A stretch of 64,000 nt of DNA from the NCBI GenBank assembly GCA_035626475.1, contig DASPNP010000041.1:62001-126000 (forward strand), read 5' to 3'. The notes beneath the pieces were generated by a model. The model worked only from the letters and a program-made list of their open reading frames with translations, was not told the DNA's origin and did not search any database. Source of the DNA: DASPKT01 sp035626475. Its GTDB lineage: Bacteria > Pseudomonadota > Alphaproteobacteria > Azospirillales > Azospirillaceae. Every line of letters starts with the position of its first letter. The stretch's first letter is position 1. The translations under genes were made by a program, and so were the position numbers. This document shows, one piece after another, positions 18,421-26,415 of this stretch.

Positions 18421-20616
18421 TTACTCCTTGCCGAAGGCCCGCAGGAGGAAGGCGTAGGTCAGCGCCACCTCCTTCAGCTTGTCGAAGCGGCCGGCGGAGC
18501 CGCCGTGGCCGGCCTCCATCTCGGTGCGCGACAGCAGCACATGGTCGCCCGTCTTGGTGGCGCGCAGCCGGGCGGCCCACTTGGCGGGCTCCCAGTAGGT
18601 GACGCGCGGGTCGGACAGGCCGGCGGTGATCAGGATGTGCGGATAGTCGCGCGCCGCGACGTTGTCGTAGGGGCTGTAGGACTTGAGGCGCTTGTACACC
18701 TCGGGGTCGTTCGGGTTCCCCCACTCGTCATACTCGATGACGGTCAGCGGCAGCGTGTCGTCCAGCATGGTGCTGACCACGTCGACGAAGGGCACCTGGG
18801 CGATGGCGGCGCGGAACAGCCCGTCGGGCGCCATGTTCAGCACCGCTCCCATCAGCAGCCCGCCGGCGCTGCCGCCCTGCATGCTGATGTTGCCCTCCTT
18901 GGTGTAGCCCTGCTTGGCCAGGTGCTGGGCCACGTCGATGAAGTCGGTGAAGGTATTGACCTTCTTCTCCAGCTTGCCGTCCTCGTACCAGCCGCGGCCC
19001 ATCTCGTCGCCGCCGCGGATATGGGCGATGGCGTAGGCGAAGCCGCGGTCCAGCAGGCTGATGCGGCTGGTGGAGAAGTTCGGGTCCATGCCGATGCCGT
19101 AGGACCCGTAGGCATAGAGGTGCAGCGGGCCGCTGCCATCCTTCTTGAAGTCCTTCCGGTAGACGATGGAGACCGGGATCATGGTGCCGTCGCGGGCCGG
19201 CGCCATGATGCGCTCGCTGGTGTATTTCGACGCGTCGTAGCCGCTGGGGATCTCCTGCACCTTGCGGCTGGTCAGCGTGCGGGCCGCCATGTCGTAGTCA
19301 TAGACGGTCGGCGGCGTCACCAGGCTGTCGTAGGCGAGGCGCAGCACGTTGCTGTCATGGACGAAGTTCGCCGACGGGCTCACGTCGAAGACCGCGTCCG
19401 GGAACTTGATCGTGTGGGTCTCACCCTTGGCGTCGCGCACCCAGACCTGCTGCCCGCCGTCGACCCGGCCGAACACCACCAGCCAGTCCTTGAAGGCCAG
19501 CAGGCCGGTCAGATACTGCCGGTCGGTCGGGGCGATGACCTCCTGCCAGTTCTTCGGGTCCGGGTTCGCCACCGGCGCCTTCACCAGGCGGAAGTTGCGG
19601 TGGGTGTCGTTGGTCAGGATGTAGAGGCTGTCACCCTGGTGCGCGACCGAGTATTCGTGACCCTGCTTGCGCGGGGCGACGACCTTGGGCTGGGCGTCCG
19701 GCTTGTCCGCCGGGATCAGGAAGACCTCCGACGAGACGTTGTTGCCCGAGCCCACGGTGATGAAGTCGCCCGACAGCGTGTCGCCCACGCCGGCGAACCA
19801 GGCGGGGTCCTTCTCCTCCCAGACCAGCTTGTCCTGCGCGGACGGCGTGCCCAGCGCGTGGCGCATGATCTTCTTCGGCCGCTGGAACTCGTCCTGCAGC
19901 GTGTAGAACAGGGTCTTGCCGTCCTTCGACCAGGCGACGCCCGGCGAGGCGTCGTCGATCCCCTCCAGCACCAGCTTGCCGGTCTGGAGGTCCTTCACCT
20001 TGACGGCGTAGCGCTCGGACCCGTCATCGTCCTCGGTATAGGCGAGGTAGCGGCCGTCGGGCGTCGGCTCGACGTCCATGACCCGCATGTAGGGCTTGCC
20101 CTCGGCGAGCTTGTTGACGTCGAGCACGACCTCCTCGGGGGCCGTGTCCGAGGCCTTGCGGACATGGATCGGGTAGTTCTGCCCGGCCGCGAACTTCACC
20201 TGGTAGATGAAGCCGTCGCGCTTGAAGGGAACGGAGGTGTCGTCCTCCTTGATGCGCGCCTTCAACTCCTCGAACAGCTTCTGGCGCAGGTCGTTCGGCC
20301 CGCCCAGCACCTGCTCGATATAGTCGTTCTCGGCCTTCAGATGCGCCAGCACCTCCGGGTCGTCGACCTTGGGATAGTCCTTGTCGCGCAGCCAGTCGTA
20401 CGGGTCGGTGCGGACGTCGCCGTGCTTTTCCAGCTGCACCGGCACCTGCTTGGCGACGGGCGGCGCGGGGAAGGCGCTCTGGCGGAACTCGGGCGCGGCC
20501 TGGACGGCCTCGGCGGGCTTGCTGCTGTACTGCTGGACCATGATCCCTGCGGCGGCCGCGGCTGTTGAGAGGAGGACGGCGAGGACGGCCTTGCGGCCGA
20601 ACGACCCGGACGACAT
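18421..20616 (-). CDS. ptrB: Oligopeptidase B-like serine peptidase with export signal
   Basis: 731-residue S9A-family peptidase that cuts short peptides after basic residues. The N-terminal beta-propeller domain (about residues 50-450) covers the C-terminal alpha/beta hydrolase. The catalytic triad is S583 in GGSAGG, D669 in LSDPRV and H704 in EAGHGG. Classical oligopeptidase B is cytosolic, but this copy has an N-terminal hydrophobic segment (AVLAVLLSTAAAAAGIMV) and a short linker. It is therefore probably periplasmic or membrane-tethered. Single gene, divergent from the HAD gene. Confidence 0.93.
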   Translation of the reverse strand: MSSGSFGRKAVLAVLLSTAAAAAGIMVQQYSSKPAEAVQAAPEFRQSAFPAPPVAKQVPVQLEKHGDVRTDPYDWLRDKDYPKVDDPEVLAHLKAENDYIEQVLGGPNDLRQKLFEELKARIKEDDTSVPFKRDGFIYQVKFAAGQNYPIHVRKASDTAPEEVVLDVNKLAEGKPYMRVMDVEPTPDGRYLAYTEDDDGSERYAVKVKDLQTGKLVLEGIDDASPGVAWSKDGKTLFYTLQDEFQRPKKIMRHALGTPSAQDKLVWEEKDPAWFAGVGDTLSGDFITVGSGNNVSSEVFLIPADKPDAQPKVVAPRKQGHEYSVAHQGDSLYILTNDTHRNFRLVKAPVANPDPKNWQEVIAPTDRQYLTGLLAFKDWLVVFGRVDGGQQVWVRDAKGETHTIKFPDAVFDVSPSANFVHDSNVLRLAYDSLVTPPTVYDYDMAARTLTSRKVQEIPSGYDASKYTSERIMAPARDGTMIPVSIVYRKDFKKDGSGPLHLYAYGSYGIGMDPNFSTSRISLLDRGFAYAIAHIRGGDEMGRGWYEDGKLEKKVNTFTDFIDVAQHLAKQGYTKEGNISMQGGSAGGLLMGAVLNMAPDGLFRAAIAQVPFVDVVSTMLDDTLPLTVIEYDEWGNPNDPEVYKRLKSYSPYDNVAARDYPHILITAGLSDPRVTYWEPAKWAARLRATKTGDHVLLSRTEMEAGHGGSAGRFDKLKEVALTYAFLLRAFGKE

Positions 20617-20709
20617 GTTTGCGACGCTCCCTGACGCTTCAAGTTGCCGGGGAGGATATGACGCGGGCTTTCCGCCTGCCTACCCCGAATCTCCCGAGAG
20701 CCCGCCGCC

Positions 20710-21372
20710 ATGAGCCGCCCCGCCTTTCCCCGCACCGTCCACGCCGTGATCTTCGACATGGACGGGCTGCTGCTCGACACCGAGAAGCCGGTGCGCGCCG
20801 CTACCTACAGGCTGGCCGAATCCATGGGCAAGCCGATGGACGAGGCGACCTATGCCGGCCTCATCGGCAAGACCTACGCGGGCGTGCGCGAGGGGCTGCT
20901 GCGCCATTTCGGGCCGGAGGGGCTGGAGGATTTCGGCGCGCGCTGGCGCGAATACATCGACGCCGAGCTGAGCGACGGGGTGCGCCTGATGGCCGGCGTG
21001 GTCGAGCTGCTGGACCATCTGGACGGCATCGGCCTGCCGGCGGCGGTCGCCACCAGCACGGCGCGGGCCCGCGCCCTGCACCATCTGGAGCGGGCCGGCA
21101 TCGCCGCGCGCTTCCGCGCGGTGGTCGGCGGCGACGACGTCGCTCAGGGCAAGCCGCACCCGGAGCCCTACCTGAAGGCGGCCGCCGCGCTGTCCATGGA
21201 CCCGGCGCACTGCCTGGCGCTGGAGGACAGCCACAACGGCATCCGCGCGGCGCACGCGGCCGGCATGATGGCGGTCATGGTGCCCGACCTGCTGCCGGCC
21301 ACGGAGGAGATTCGCCCGCTCTGCCATCATGTGGCGCTCGACCTGCACGAGGTCAGGGCGATGCTGGGATAA
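20710..21372 (+). CDS. HAD-IA family phosphatase
   Basis: 220-residue haloacid dehalogenase-type hydrolase of the beta-phosphoglucomutase/phosphoglycolate phosphatase group. Motif I FDMDGLLLDTE gives the nucleophile and acid/base Asp. A four-helix cap follows, motif II is VATST, the Lys of motif III is in GKPHPEPYLKAA, and the acidic end is ALEDSHNGIRAAHAAGM. The Leu-Leu-Asp after the nucleophile fits sugar-phosphate phosphatases or phosphoglucomutases. Substrate unknown. Confidence 0.9.
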   Translation: MSRPAFPRTVHAVIFDMDGLLLDTEKPVRAATYRLAESMGKPMDEATYAGLIGKTYAGVREGLLRHFGPEGLEDFGARWREYIDAELSDGVRLMAGVVELLDHLDGIGLPAAVATSTARARALHHLERAGIAARFRAVVGGDDVAQGKPHPEPYLKAAAALSMDPAHCLALEDSHNGIRAAHAAGMMAVMVPDLLPATEEIRPLCHHVALDLHEVRAMLG

Positions 21373-21500
21373 GCATCCCCCGCAGCGGCATAGTTGTCAT
21401 AAATAAGGCAACGACCCGCATCCGGTGCATATGAGACACTATTGAGCCTAATACCCTATTTCGTTGACGCTATCGGGACCCGGGCGTAAATCCCCGCCCC

Positions 21501-21536
21501 GCGCCGGCCTTCTGACGGCCCGATGGCCGCCGGCGC
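21501..21536 (+). promoter_or_regulatory. Stem-loop in the leader of the outer-membrane barrel gene
   Basis: GCGCCGGC pairs with GCCGGCGC, and inside it GGCC pairs with GGCC around CGAT. The hairpin ends about 25 bases before the ATG. It may stabilise the leader mRNA, as is common for abundant outer-membrane proteins; it has no U-tract. Confidence 0.35.
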
Positions 21537-21561
21537 GTCTCGATACCAAAGGAAATAAGAA

Positions 21562-22107
21562 ATGCGTGTTCTGAAGAGCGCCGCCCTGGCCGCCATCCTG
21601 CTGGCCCCGGCGACTTCCGCCCTGGCGCAGACCGCCGACGCCGCCATGGGCTTCCAGCCCTACGCGACCCTGGGCTACAGCCACCTGCACGAGTCCGACG
21701 CGGACCTCGACATCGGCTCGATCACCGGCCGCTTCGGCGCCAAGATCACCCCGTATTTCGGCGCCGAGGTCGAGGGCGCCTTCGGCGTGCTGGGCACCGA
21801 GTACCGGCTCGGCGCGGCCGAGGTCGAGGTGCACCTGAACTACGAAGTGGCCGGCTATGCCGTCGGCTTCCTGCCGCTGAACGACCAGTTCGAGCTGTTC
21901 GCCCGGGTCGGCTACGGCACCCAGGAGCTGAAGTTCAAGTCGGGCGGCGTCAGCGAGACCGACTCCGAGGAGAGCGTCAATTTCGGCGGCGGCCTGAGCT
22001 ACTTCTGGAGCCCCACCATGGGCGTCCGGGGCGGCTACACCCGCCACGAGTTCGACGGCGGCGGCGGCACGAACGTGTTCGACATCGCGGCCGTCTTCCG
22101 CTTCTGA
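21562..22107 (+). CDS. Small outer-membrane beta-barrel protein (OmpA-like barrel)
   Basis: 181-residue protein with a clean signal peptide (MRVLKSAALAAILLAPATSALAQ read with cleavage after ALA) and an eight-stranded barrel pattern. The first strand is FQPYATLGYSHL and the last FDIAAVFRF ends in phenylalanine. GxTRHEFDG near the end is common in OmpA-like transmembrane domains. There is no C-terminal peptidoglycan-binding domain. AAAGGAAATAAG precedes the ATG. A strong terminator follows, so the gene is monocistronic and probably well expressed. Confidence 0.88.
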   Translation: MRVLKSAALAAILLAPATSALAQTADAAMGFQPYATLGYSHLHESDADLDIGSITGRFGAKITPYFGAEVEGAFGVLGTEYRLGAAEVEVHLNYEVAGYAVGFLPLNDQFELFARVGYGTQELKFKSGGVSETDSEESVNFGGGLSYFWSPTMGVRGGYTRHEFDGGGGTNVFDIAAVFRF

Positions 22108-22128
22108 GAGCGGTTGGCCGGAACGGTG

Positions 22129-22164
22129 GGCGGCGCGGGGCGAGAGTCCCGCGCCGCCTTTTTT
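22129..22164 (+). terminator. Rho-independent terminator
   Basis: An 11-base perfect GC stem (GGCGGCGCGGG with CCCGCGCCGCC), an 8-base loop and six Ts. It lies 21 bases after the barrel gene stop. It is one of two textbook terminators in the window. Confidence 0.95.
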
Positions 22165-22174
22165 CATCCCCGCC

Positions 22175-22903
22175 TCACTCGCTCCCGTTCGGCGTGAACA
22201 TGTAGCCGGTGCCGCGCACCGTGCGGATGAAGCGCGGGCGGCCGGGATCGGCCTCCACCTTGCGGCGCAGGCGGGTGACGCGCACGTCGATGGCGCGGTC
22301 GAAGGGCTCGGCCGCGGCGCTGGCGGCGCCGGAGGTCGAGAGGTCCAGCAGCTGGTCGCGGGTCAGCACCCGGTTGGGGCGCTTGGCCAGGGCCGCCAGC
22401 AGGTCGAACTCCATGGCGGTCAGCACCACCGCCCCGCCATCGTCGCGGGTCAGCGTGCGGGCGCCGAGGTCGAGCCGCCAGGGCCCGAACACCACCTCGT
22501 CCGCCCCCGCCTTGGGCGCGGCCTTGGCGCTGGCGCGGCGCAGCACGGCCCGGATGCGGGCCAGCAGCTCGCGATAGTCGAAGGGCTTGGGCACATAGTC
22601 GTCGGCGCCGACCTCGAGGCCGACCACCCGGTCCACCACCGTGCCGGCACCCGTCACCATGATGATGGCCGGGCCGCCGCCGGGCAGGCCGCGCAGCCGC
22701 CGGGCGATGGAGAAGCCGTCCTCCCCTGGCAGGCCGAGGTCGAGCAGGACCAGCTCCGCCGGCGCCGCCGCCAGCCGCCGGTCGAGCTCCGCGCCGCCGG
22801 CGCAGCCCTCCACCTCGAAGCCATGCTCGCCGAGATAGCCGACCAGCAGGTCGCGCAGTTCCGCCTCGTCGTCCACCACCAGGATCCGCTGCCGTGCCGG
22901 CAT
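22175..22903 (-). CDS. OmpR-family response regulator
   Basis: 242-residue two-component regulator. The receiver domain (1-120) has the acidic pair D11/D12, phosphoacceptor D55, T84 and K106. The winged-helix DNA-binding domain ends with VTRLRRKVEADPGRPRFIRTVRGTGYMF (read in parts), typical of OmpR/PhoB. An Ala/Gly-rich insert sits in the recognition region (STSGAASAAAEPFDRAIDV). No histidine kinase is adjacent, so it is an orphan here. AGGGGGAGGG precedes the ATG. Confidence 0.95.
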   Translation of the reverse strand: MPARQRILVVDDEAELRDLLVGYLGEHGFEVEGCAGGAELDRRLAAAPAELVLLDLGLPGEDGFSIARRLRGLPGGGPAIIMVTGAGTVVDRVVGLEVGADDYVPKPFDYRELLARIRAVLRRASAKAAPKAGADEVVFGPWRLDLGARTLTRDDGGAVVLTAMEFDLLAALAKRPNRVLTRDQLLDLSTSGAASAAAEPFDRAIDVRVTRLRRKVEADPGRPRFIRTVRGTGYMFTPNGSE

Positions 22904-23396
22904 GCCGGGTCCCTCCCCCTTCAGTCAAGAAACACTCGAAACGCGTTCGGCAACACAGGATACACCAGCGACATCCTGACGTAAGGGTCAACCGGTAATG
23001 TCTGCTCATCGCGAGTTTCGGCGCCGCTCCCCAGGGGATCCGGCGCCGCGTCATCCAGGCGCCCTCCTCCGAGGGCTTCTGGCTGGAGGGGACGGGCAGG
23101 CATCCCCGCGTCGGCCCGCCCCCTCCTGAAAGTTCCGGGACGCTCCCCGCGGTCCCGGTTGCGGAGGGGTCGGCCTCTTATCCCCGCAGGGGGCCGCCCC
23201 TCCATCGCATCTCCCGGATGCCCCCGCATCCGGACGCGCATTCCCCGGGTCTCTGGTGGGCCCGGGGCATCGGCGACGGGCAAGTCTTGCGCCCGGCCGC
23301 TTTTTCCTCCCAAGCCTAGAGAACTCCCGCGCCGGCCCGCATGGCGGACCGGCGCGGATTTTCGTACCCTGCCGGAAAACCGGGACAGGGGGGATC
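22904..23396. other. 493-base divergent intergenic region
   Basis: Lies between the response regulator and the amidase, transcribed away from each other. It is GC-rich with several small hairpins, but I see no gene, no known repeat family and no convincing operator. The part nearest the regulator (22925-23000) is less GC-rich and is the likely promoter zone. Confidence 0.4.
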
Positions 23397-24887
23397 ATGA
23401 CGCCGGAGGAGTACGCGCGGCTGGACGCCACCGCGCTGGCGGAGCTGGTGCGGTCGAGACAGGTGGCGCCGACGGAACCGGCGGCCGCCGCCATGTCCCG
23501 GATCGAGCGCTTCGACGCCACGCTGGGCGCCATGATGGAGCGGCGCTTCGACCGCGCCCGGCTGGAGGCCGCGGGCGGCGTGCCGGACGGTCCCTTCGCC
23601 TTCGTGCCCTTCCTGCTGAAGGACAATCTGAACACCGCCGCCGGCCTGCCCTACCACAATGGCAGCCGGGTCTGGCGCGGCTGGACGCCGCCGACCGACA
23701 GCAGCCTCGCCGCGCGTTACCACCGCGCCGGGCTGGTCCTGCTGGGCAGCACCAAGGCGCCGGAACTCTCCCTGATGCCGGTGACCGAGCCCGGCGCCTT
23801 CGGCCCGGCGCGCAACCCCTGGGACCCGGGCCGCACGCCCGGCGGGTCCAGCGGCGGCGCCGCGGCGGCGGTGGCGGCCGGCTACGTGCCGATGGCGCAC
23901 GCCACCGACGGCGGCGGCTCGATCCGCATCCCCGCCAGCTGCTGCGGCCTGTTCGGGCTGAAGCCGACACGGGGGCGCACGCCGATGGGCCCGCGCACGG
24001 CCGAGGGTTGGCACGGGCTGACCCAGGCGCACGCCGTCACCCGCAGCGTCCGCGACAGCGCCCTGCTGCTGGACTCCACCCACGGCGCCGATCCGGGCCG
24101 CCCCTACGACGCGCCACCCGTCACGGGAAGCTTCCTCGACGCGGTCGCGCGGCCACCCGGCCGGCTGCGCGTGGCCTGGAGCGCCCGGGCGCCCAACGGC
24201 GCACCCGTCCATCCCGAATGCGTCCGGGCGGTGGAGGAGGCGGCCCGGCTGCTGGCCGACCTCGGCCACGAGGTCATGGAGGGCGCGCCGCCGATGGCGG
24301 AGAGCTTCTACCACGACTTCATGACGCTGTTCTTCGCCGCGGCCGCGCTGGAGCTGGAGGAGGCGGAGGCCGCCACCGGCGTCACCCCGTCGCTGGACGA
24401 GCTGGAGCCCGCCACCGCCATCGCGGTGATGATCGGCCGCAGCCTGTCGGCGGTCGACCTCGCCGTCGCCAAGGAGCGGCTGTGGCGGCAGGCGCGCGAC
24501 GTGGCCGCCTGGTTCGACCAGGTGGACGTGGCGCTCACCCCAACCCTGGCGCAGCCGCCGGTGCCCGTGGGCTCGCTGCAGCCGCAGGGGCTGGAGGCGC
24601 GCATGCAGGGCGTGGTGGCGAAGCTGCGTCTGGGCGGGCTGATCCGGCGCACGCCGCTGATGGACGAGGCGGTCGAACGCGCCTTCGCCTTCATCCCCTT
24701 CACGCCGCTCTACAACGTCACCGGCCAGCCCGCCGCCAGCCTGCCGCTGCACTGGACGCCGGACGGCCTGCCCGTGGGCGTCCAGGCCGCCGCCCGCTTC
24801 GGCGAGGAGAATCTCCTGCTCTCGCTGGCGGCGCAGCTGGAGCAGGCGCGCCCTTGGGCGGACCGGCGGCCGGCGGGGTTCGCGTGA
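23397..24887 (+). CDS. Amidase signature family hydrolase
   Basis: 496-residue amidase that hydrolyses a C-N bond. The Ser-cisSer-Lys triad is present: K75 in LLKDNLN, cis-Ser S151 in GGSSGG and nucleophile S175 in DGGGSIRIPAS. The typical C-terminal TGQPAASLPLHWTPDGLPVGVQ is intact. AGGGGGG precedes the ATG. This subfamily includes 6-aminohexanoate-cyclic-dimer hydrolase-like enzymes, but the substrate cannot be told from sequence. It has no functional partner nearby and is followed by nested repeats. Confidence 0.92.
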   Translation: MTPEEYARLDATALAELVRSRQVAPTEPAAAAMSRIERFDATLGAMMERRFDRARLEAAGGVPDGPFAFVPFLLKDNLNTAAGLPYHNGSRVWRGWTPPTDSSLAARYHRAGLVLLGSTKAPELSLMPVTEPGAFGPARNPWDPGRTPGGSSGGAAAAVAAGYVPMAHATDGGGSIRIPASCCGLFGLKPTRGRTPMGPRTAEGWHGLTQAHAVTRSVRDSALLLDSTHGADPGRPYDAPPVTGSFLDAVARPPGRLRVAWSARAPNGAPVHPECVRAVEEAARLLADLGHEVMEGAPPMAESFYHDFMTLFFAAAALELEEAEAATGVTPSLDELEPATAIAVMIGRSLSAVDLAVAKERLWRQARDVAAWFDQVDVALTPTLAQPPVPVGSLQPQGLEARMQGVVAKLRLGGLIRRTPLMDEAVERAFAFIPFTPLYNVTGQPAASLPLHWTPDGLPVGVQAAARFGEENLLLSLAAQLEQARPWADRRPAGFA

Positions 24888-24938
24888 GGGTAGCTAGGGT
24901 CCGCTCGACGATGGCCGAGGCGGTGCAGCCCCTCTCCC

Positions 24939-25154
24939 CGTCATCCCGGCGCAGGCCGGGACCCAGGGGTTGCAGTGGGATGCGGTGGATGCAGCGTAGG
25001 TGTGGTTCGTAGGTCGCATGGAGGCGGAGCCGGAATGCGACGTTCCCGCCGGGGTGATGTCGCATTGCGCTCCGCTCCATGCGACCTACGGGCGTGCTTC
25101 ATCGACCGCCCATGGCGGCAACCCCTGGGCCCCGGCCTGCGCCGGGGTGACGGT
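24939..25154. repeat. Type C repeat interrupted by a type D repeat
   Basis: Outer arms CCGTCATCCCGGCGCAGGCCGG and its complement, with the CCAGGGGTTGCAG words, are type C. The centre contains a complete type D element (25008-25090), showing that one repeat inserted into another. No gene is present in the surrounding 298-base gap. Confidence 0.85.
25008..25090. repeat. Type D palindromic repeat nested in type C
   Basis: Arms CGTAGGTCGCATGGAG and CTCCATGCGACCTACG frame inner words AATGCGACG and GTCGCATTGCG. A second copy stands alone at 63523. The compact, perfectly ended, gene-less form resembles a miniature inverted-repeat element. Confidence 0.85.
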
Positions 25155-25185
25155 TGAGAGTGAGAGCAACCGGCTCCCGAATCCC

Positions 25186-26109
25186 TCAAACCTCCTGCCG
25201 CACGCCCTTGAGGCTGGCCGAAGCCGGGCCGTCGGCGGTGCGGAACAGGGCATCGGCGCCCTCGGTCGAGGCGAGCGCGGCGCCGACGGTGCGCGAGAGG
25301 GTCAGGCGCAGCTTCAAGCTGTCGCCCTCCGCCTCGGCCTTGCCCAGGGACAGGCGGTTGCCCTCCCCGGTGCGACCGTCGGTCAGGCCCTTCAGCAGCG
25401 TGTCGAGCGCGGTCAGGCTGCGCACCGCCTCACCTCCTGCGCCGCCTTCCTTCAGCTTGGCCATCAGCCCCTCCAGCCCGCCCGCGTCCGGCGCACCGTC
25501 CGGCGGCGGCAGACCGGCCAGCAGCGCCTCGGGCGAGGCGCCCTGGAACTCCTCGACGCGCAGGGAGGCGGTGCGGGTGAGGCTCTCCGCCCGCTCCAGC
25601 GAGAAGTCGCCGCTGGCGAGGTCCAGCGTCAGGTCGAAGGACTGCTCCAGCGTGATGGAGGCCGCGCGCTCCTCCGACCGGCCGAAAGCGACGCCCTGCT
25701 TGGTGCCCTGGGCCGTGTAGCGCTCGGCGACGCTCATCGATTGAACCCGGTCCAGCGACAGGCTGATGATCCCGCCGCGGCCGGAGAAGGCGCCGTCGGT
25801 CAGCATGCCGGCCTTTTCCTGGGCGTCCTGCGGGTCGTAGCCGACCTCGGTCAGCAGCTTGGAGAGGTCGCGCTTGAAGCTGTCCGCCGCCTCGCGCCGC
25901 ACCGCCTCGTCCGCCTCGCCCGGCGCCATCGCCTTGGCCGAGCGCATCATCTCAGACAAGGCGCCGGCCAGCCGCGTGCCGGCCGTGGGGCCCGTCGGCT
26001 GGGCGGGTCCGCCGACGGGCGCCGGCCGCCCCTGCACGCCCGGCGCGTCGCCGCCCAGCAGGCGGTGATCGATGGACCGGGACATGAGGCCGGCTGATAT
26101 GGCGCTCAT
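25186..26109 (-). CDS. Hypothetical protein
   Basis: 307-residue soluble protein of unknown function. The start has a good ribosome site (GGAGCG). The N-terminal ~50 residues are Gly/Pro-rich and probably disordered. The middle contains a helical region (SFKRDLSKLLTEVGYDPQDAQEKAGML in parts), and the second half has repeated amphipathic strands (SITLEQSFDLTLDLASGDFSL, TRTASLRVEEFQG, DSLKLRLTLSRTVG). This beta-rich second half with LxLxLS patterns recalls proteins related to flagella or secretion, but I cannot name a family. Confidence 0.6.
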   Translation of the reverse strand: MSAISAGLMSRSIDHRLLGGDAPGVQGRPAPVGGPAQPTGPTAGTRLAGALSEMMRSAKAMAPGEADEAVRREAADSFKRDLSKLLTEVGYDPQDAQEKAGMLTDGAFSGRGGIISLSLDRVQSMSVAERYTAQGTKQGVAFGRSEERAASITLEQSFDLTLDLASGDFSLERAESLTRTASLRVEEFQGASPEALLAGLPPPDGAPDAGGLEGLMAKLKEGGAGGEAVRSLTALDTLLKGLTDGRTGEGNRLSLGKAEAEGDSLKLRLTLSRTVGAALASTEGADALFRTADGPASASLKGVRQEV

Positions 26110-26213
26110 GGCGCGCTCCTGCGGACGGAATGGTTAAGCCAGCGTCTCACGCGCGGAAGTCGCGATCAATTGAATAAAATTTTATGTATCTGCGACGCCA
26201 GGGCTGCGGCGGT

Positions 26214-26328
26214 GTGGTGCGGCCTTCGACAGGCTCAGGCTGAGGAGGGTTTTGCTGCTCCCGGCGCAGCTTACGGGAGTGCCTGGAACCAACGACCCTC
26301 ATGCTGAGCCTGTCGAAGCACGCACCAC
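26214..26328. repeat. Type A intergenic palindromic repeat
   Basis: Inverted pair of the CTTCGACAGGCTCAG element. With a short AT-rich stretch on its left (26165-26190) it fills the 306-base gap between the hypothetical gene and the acyl-CoA dehydrogenase. No gene is seen. Confidence 0.85.
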
Positions 26329-26415
26329 ATCCCAGCCTCTCCCGAGGCGCCCACACTCGCCTTGCCCCCGCCCCCACCCTTCCCCCATGCTCGCGGGCTG
26401 GAGAGGGAGCCCCCG

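Noticed and set aside
17719..20568. A 949-codon open frame antisense to ctaA and the oligopeptidase gene
   Set aside because: Same cause: low stop-codon density in GC-rich DNA. It crosses two real genes and an intergenic repeat.
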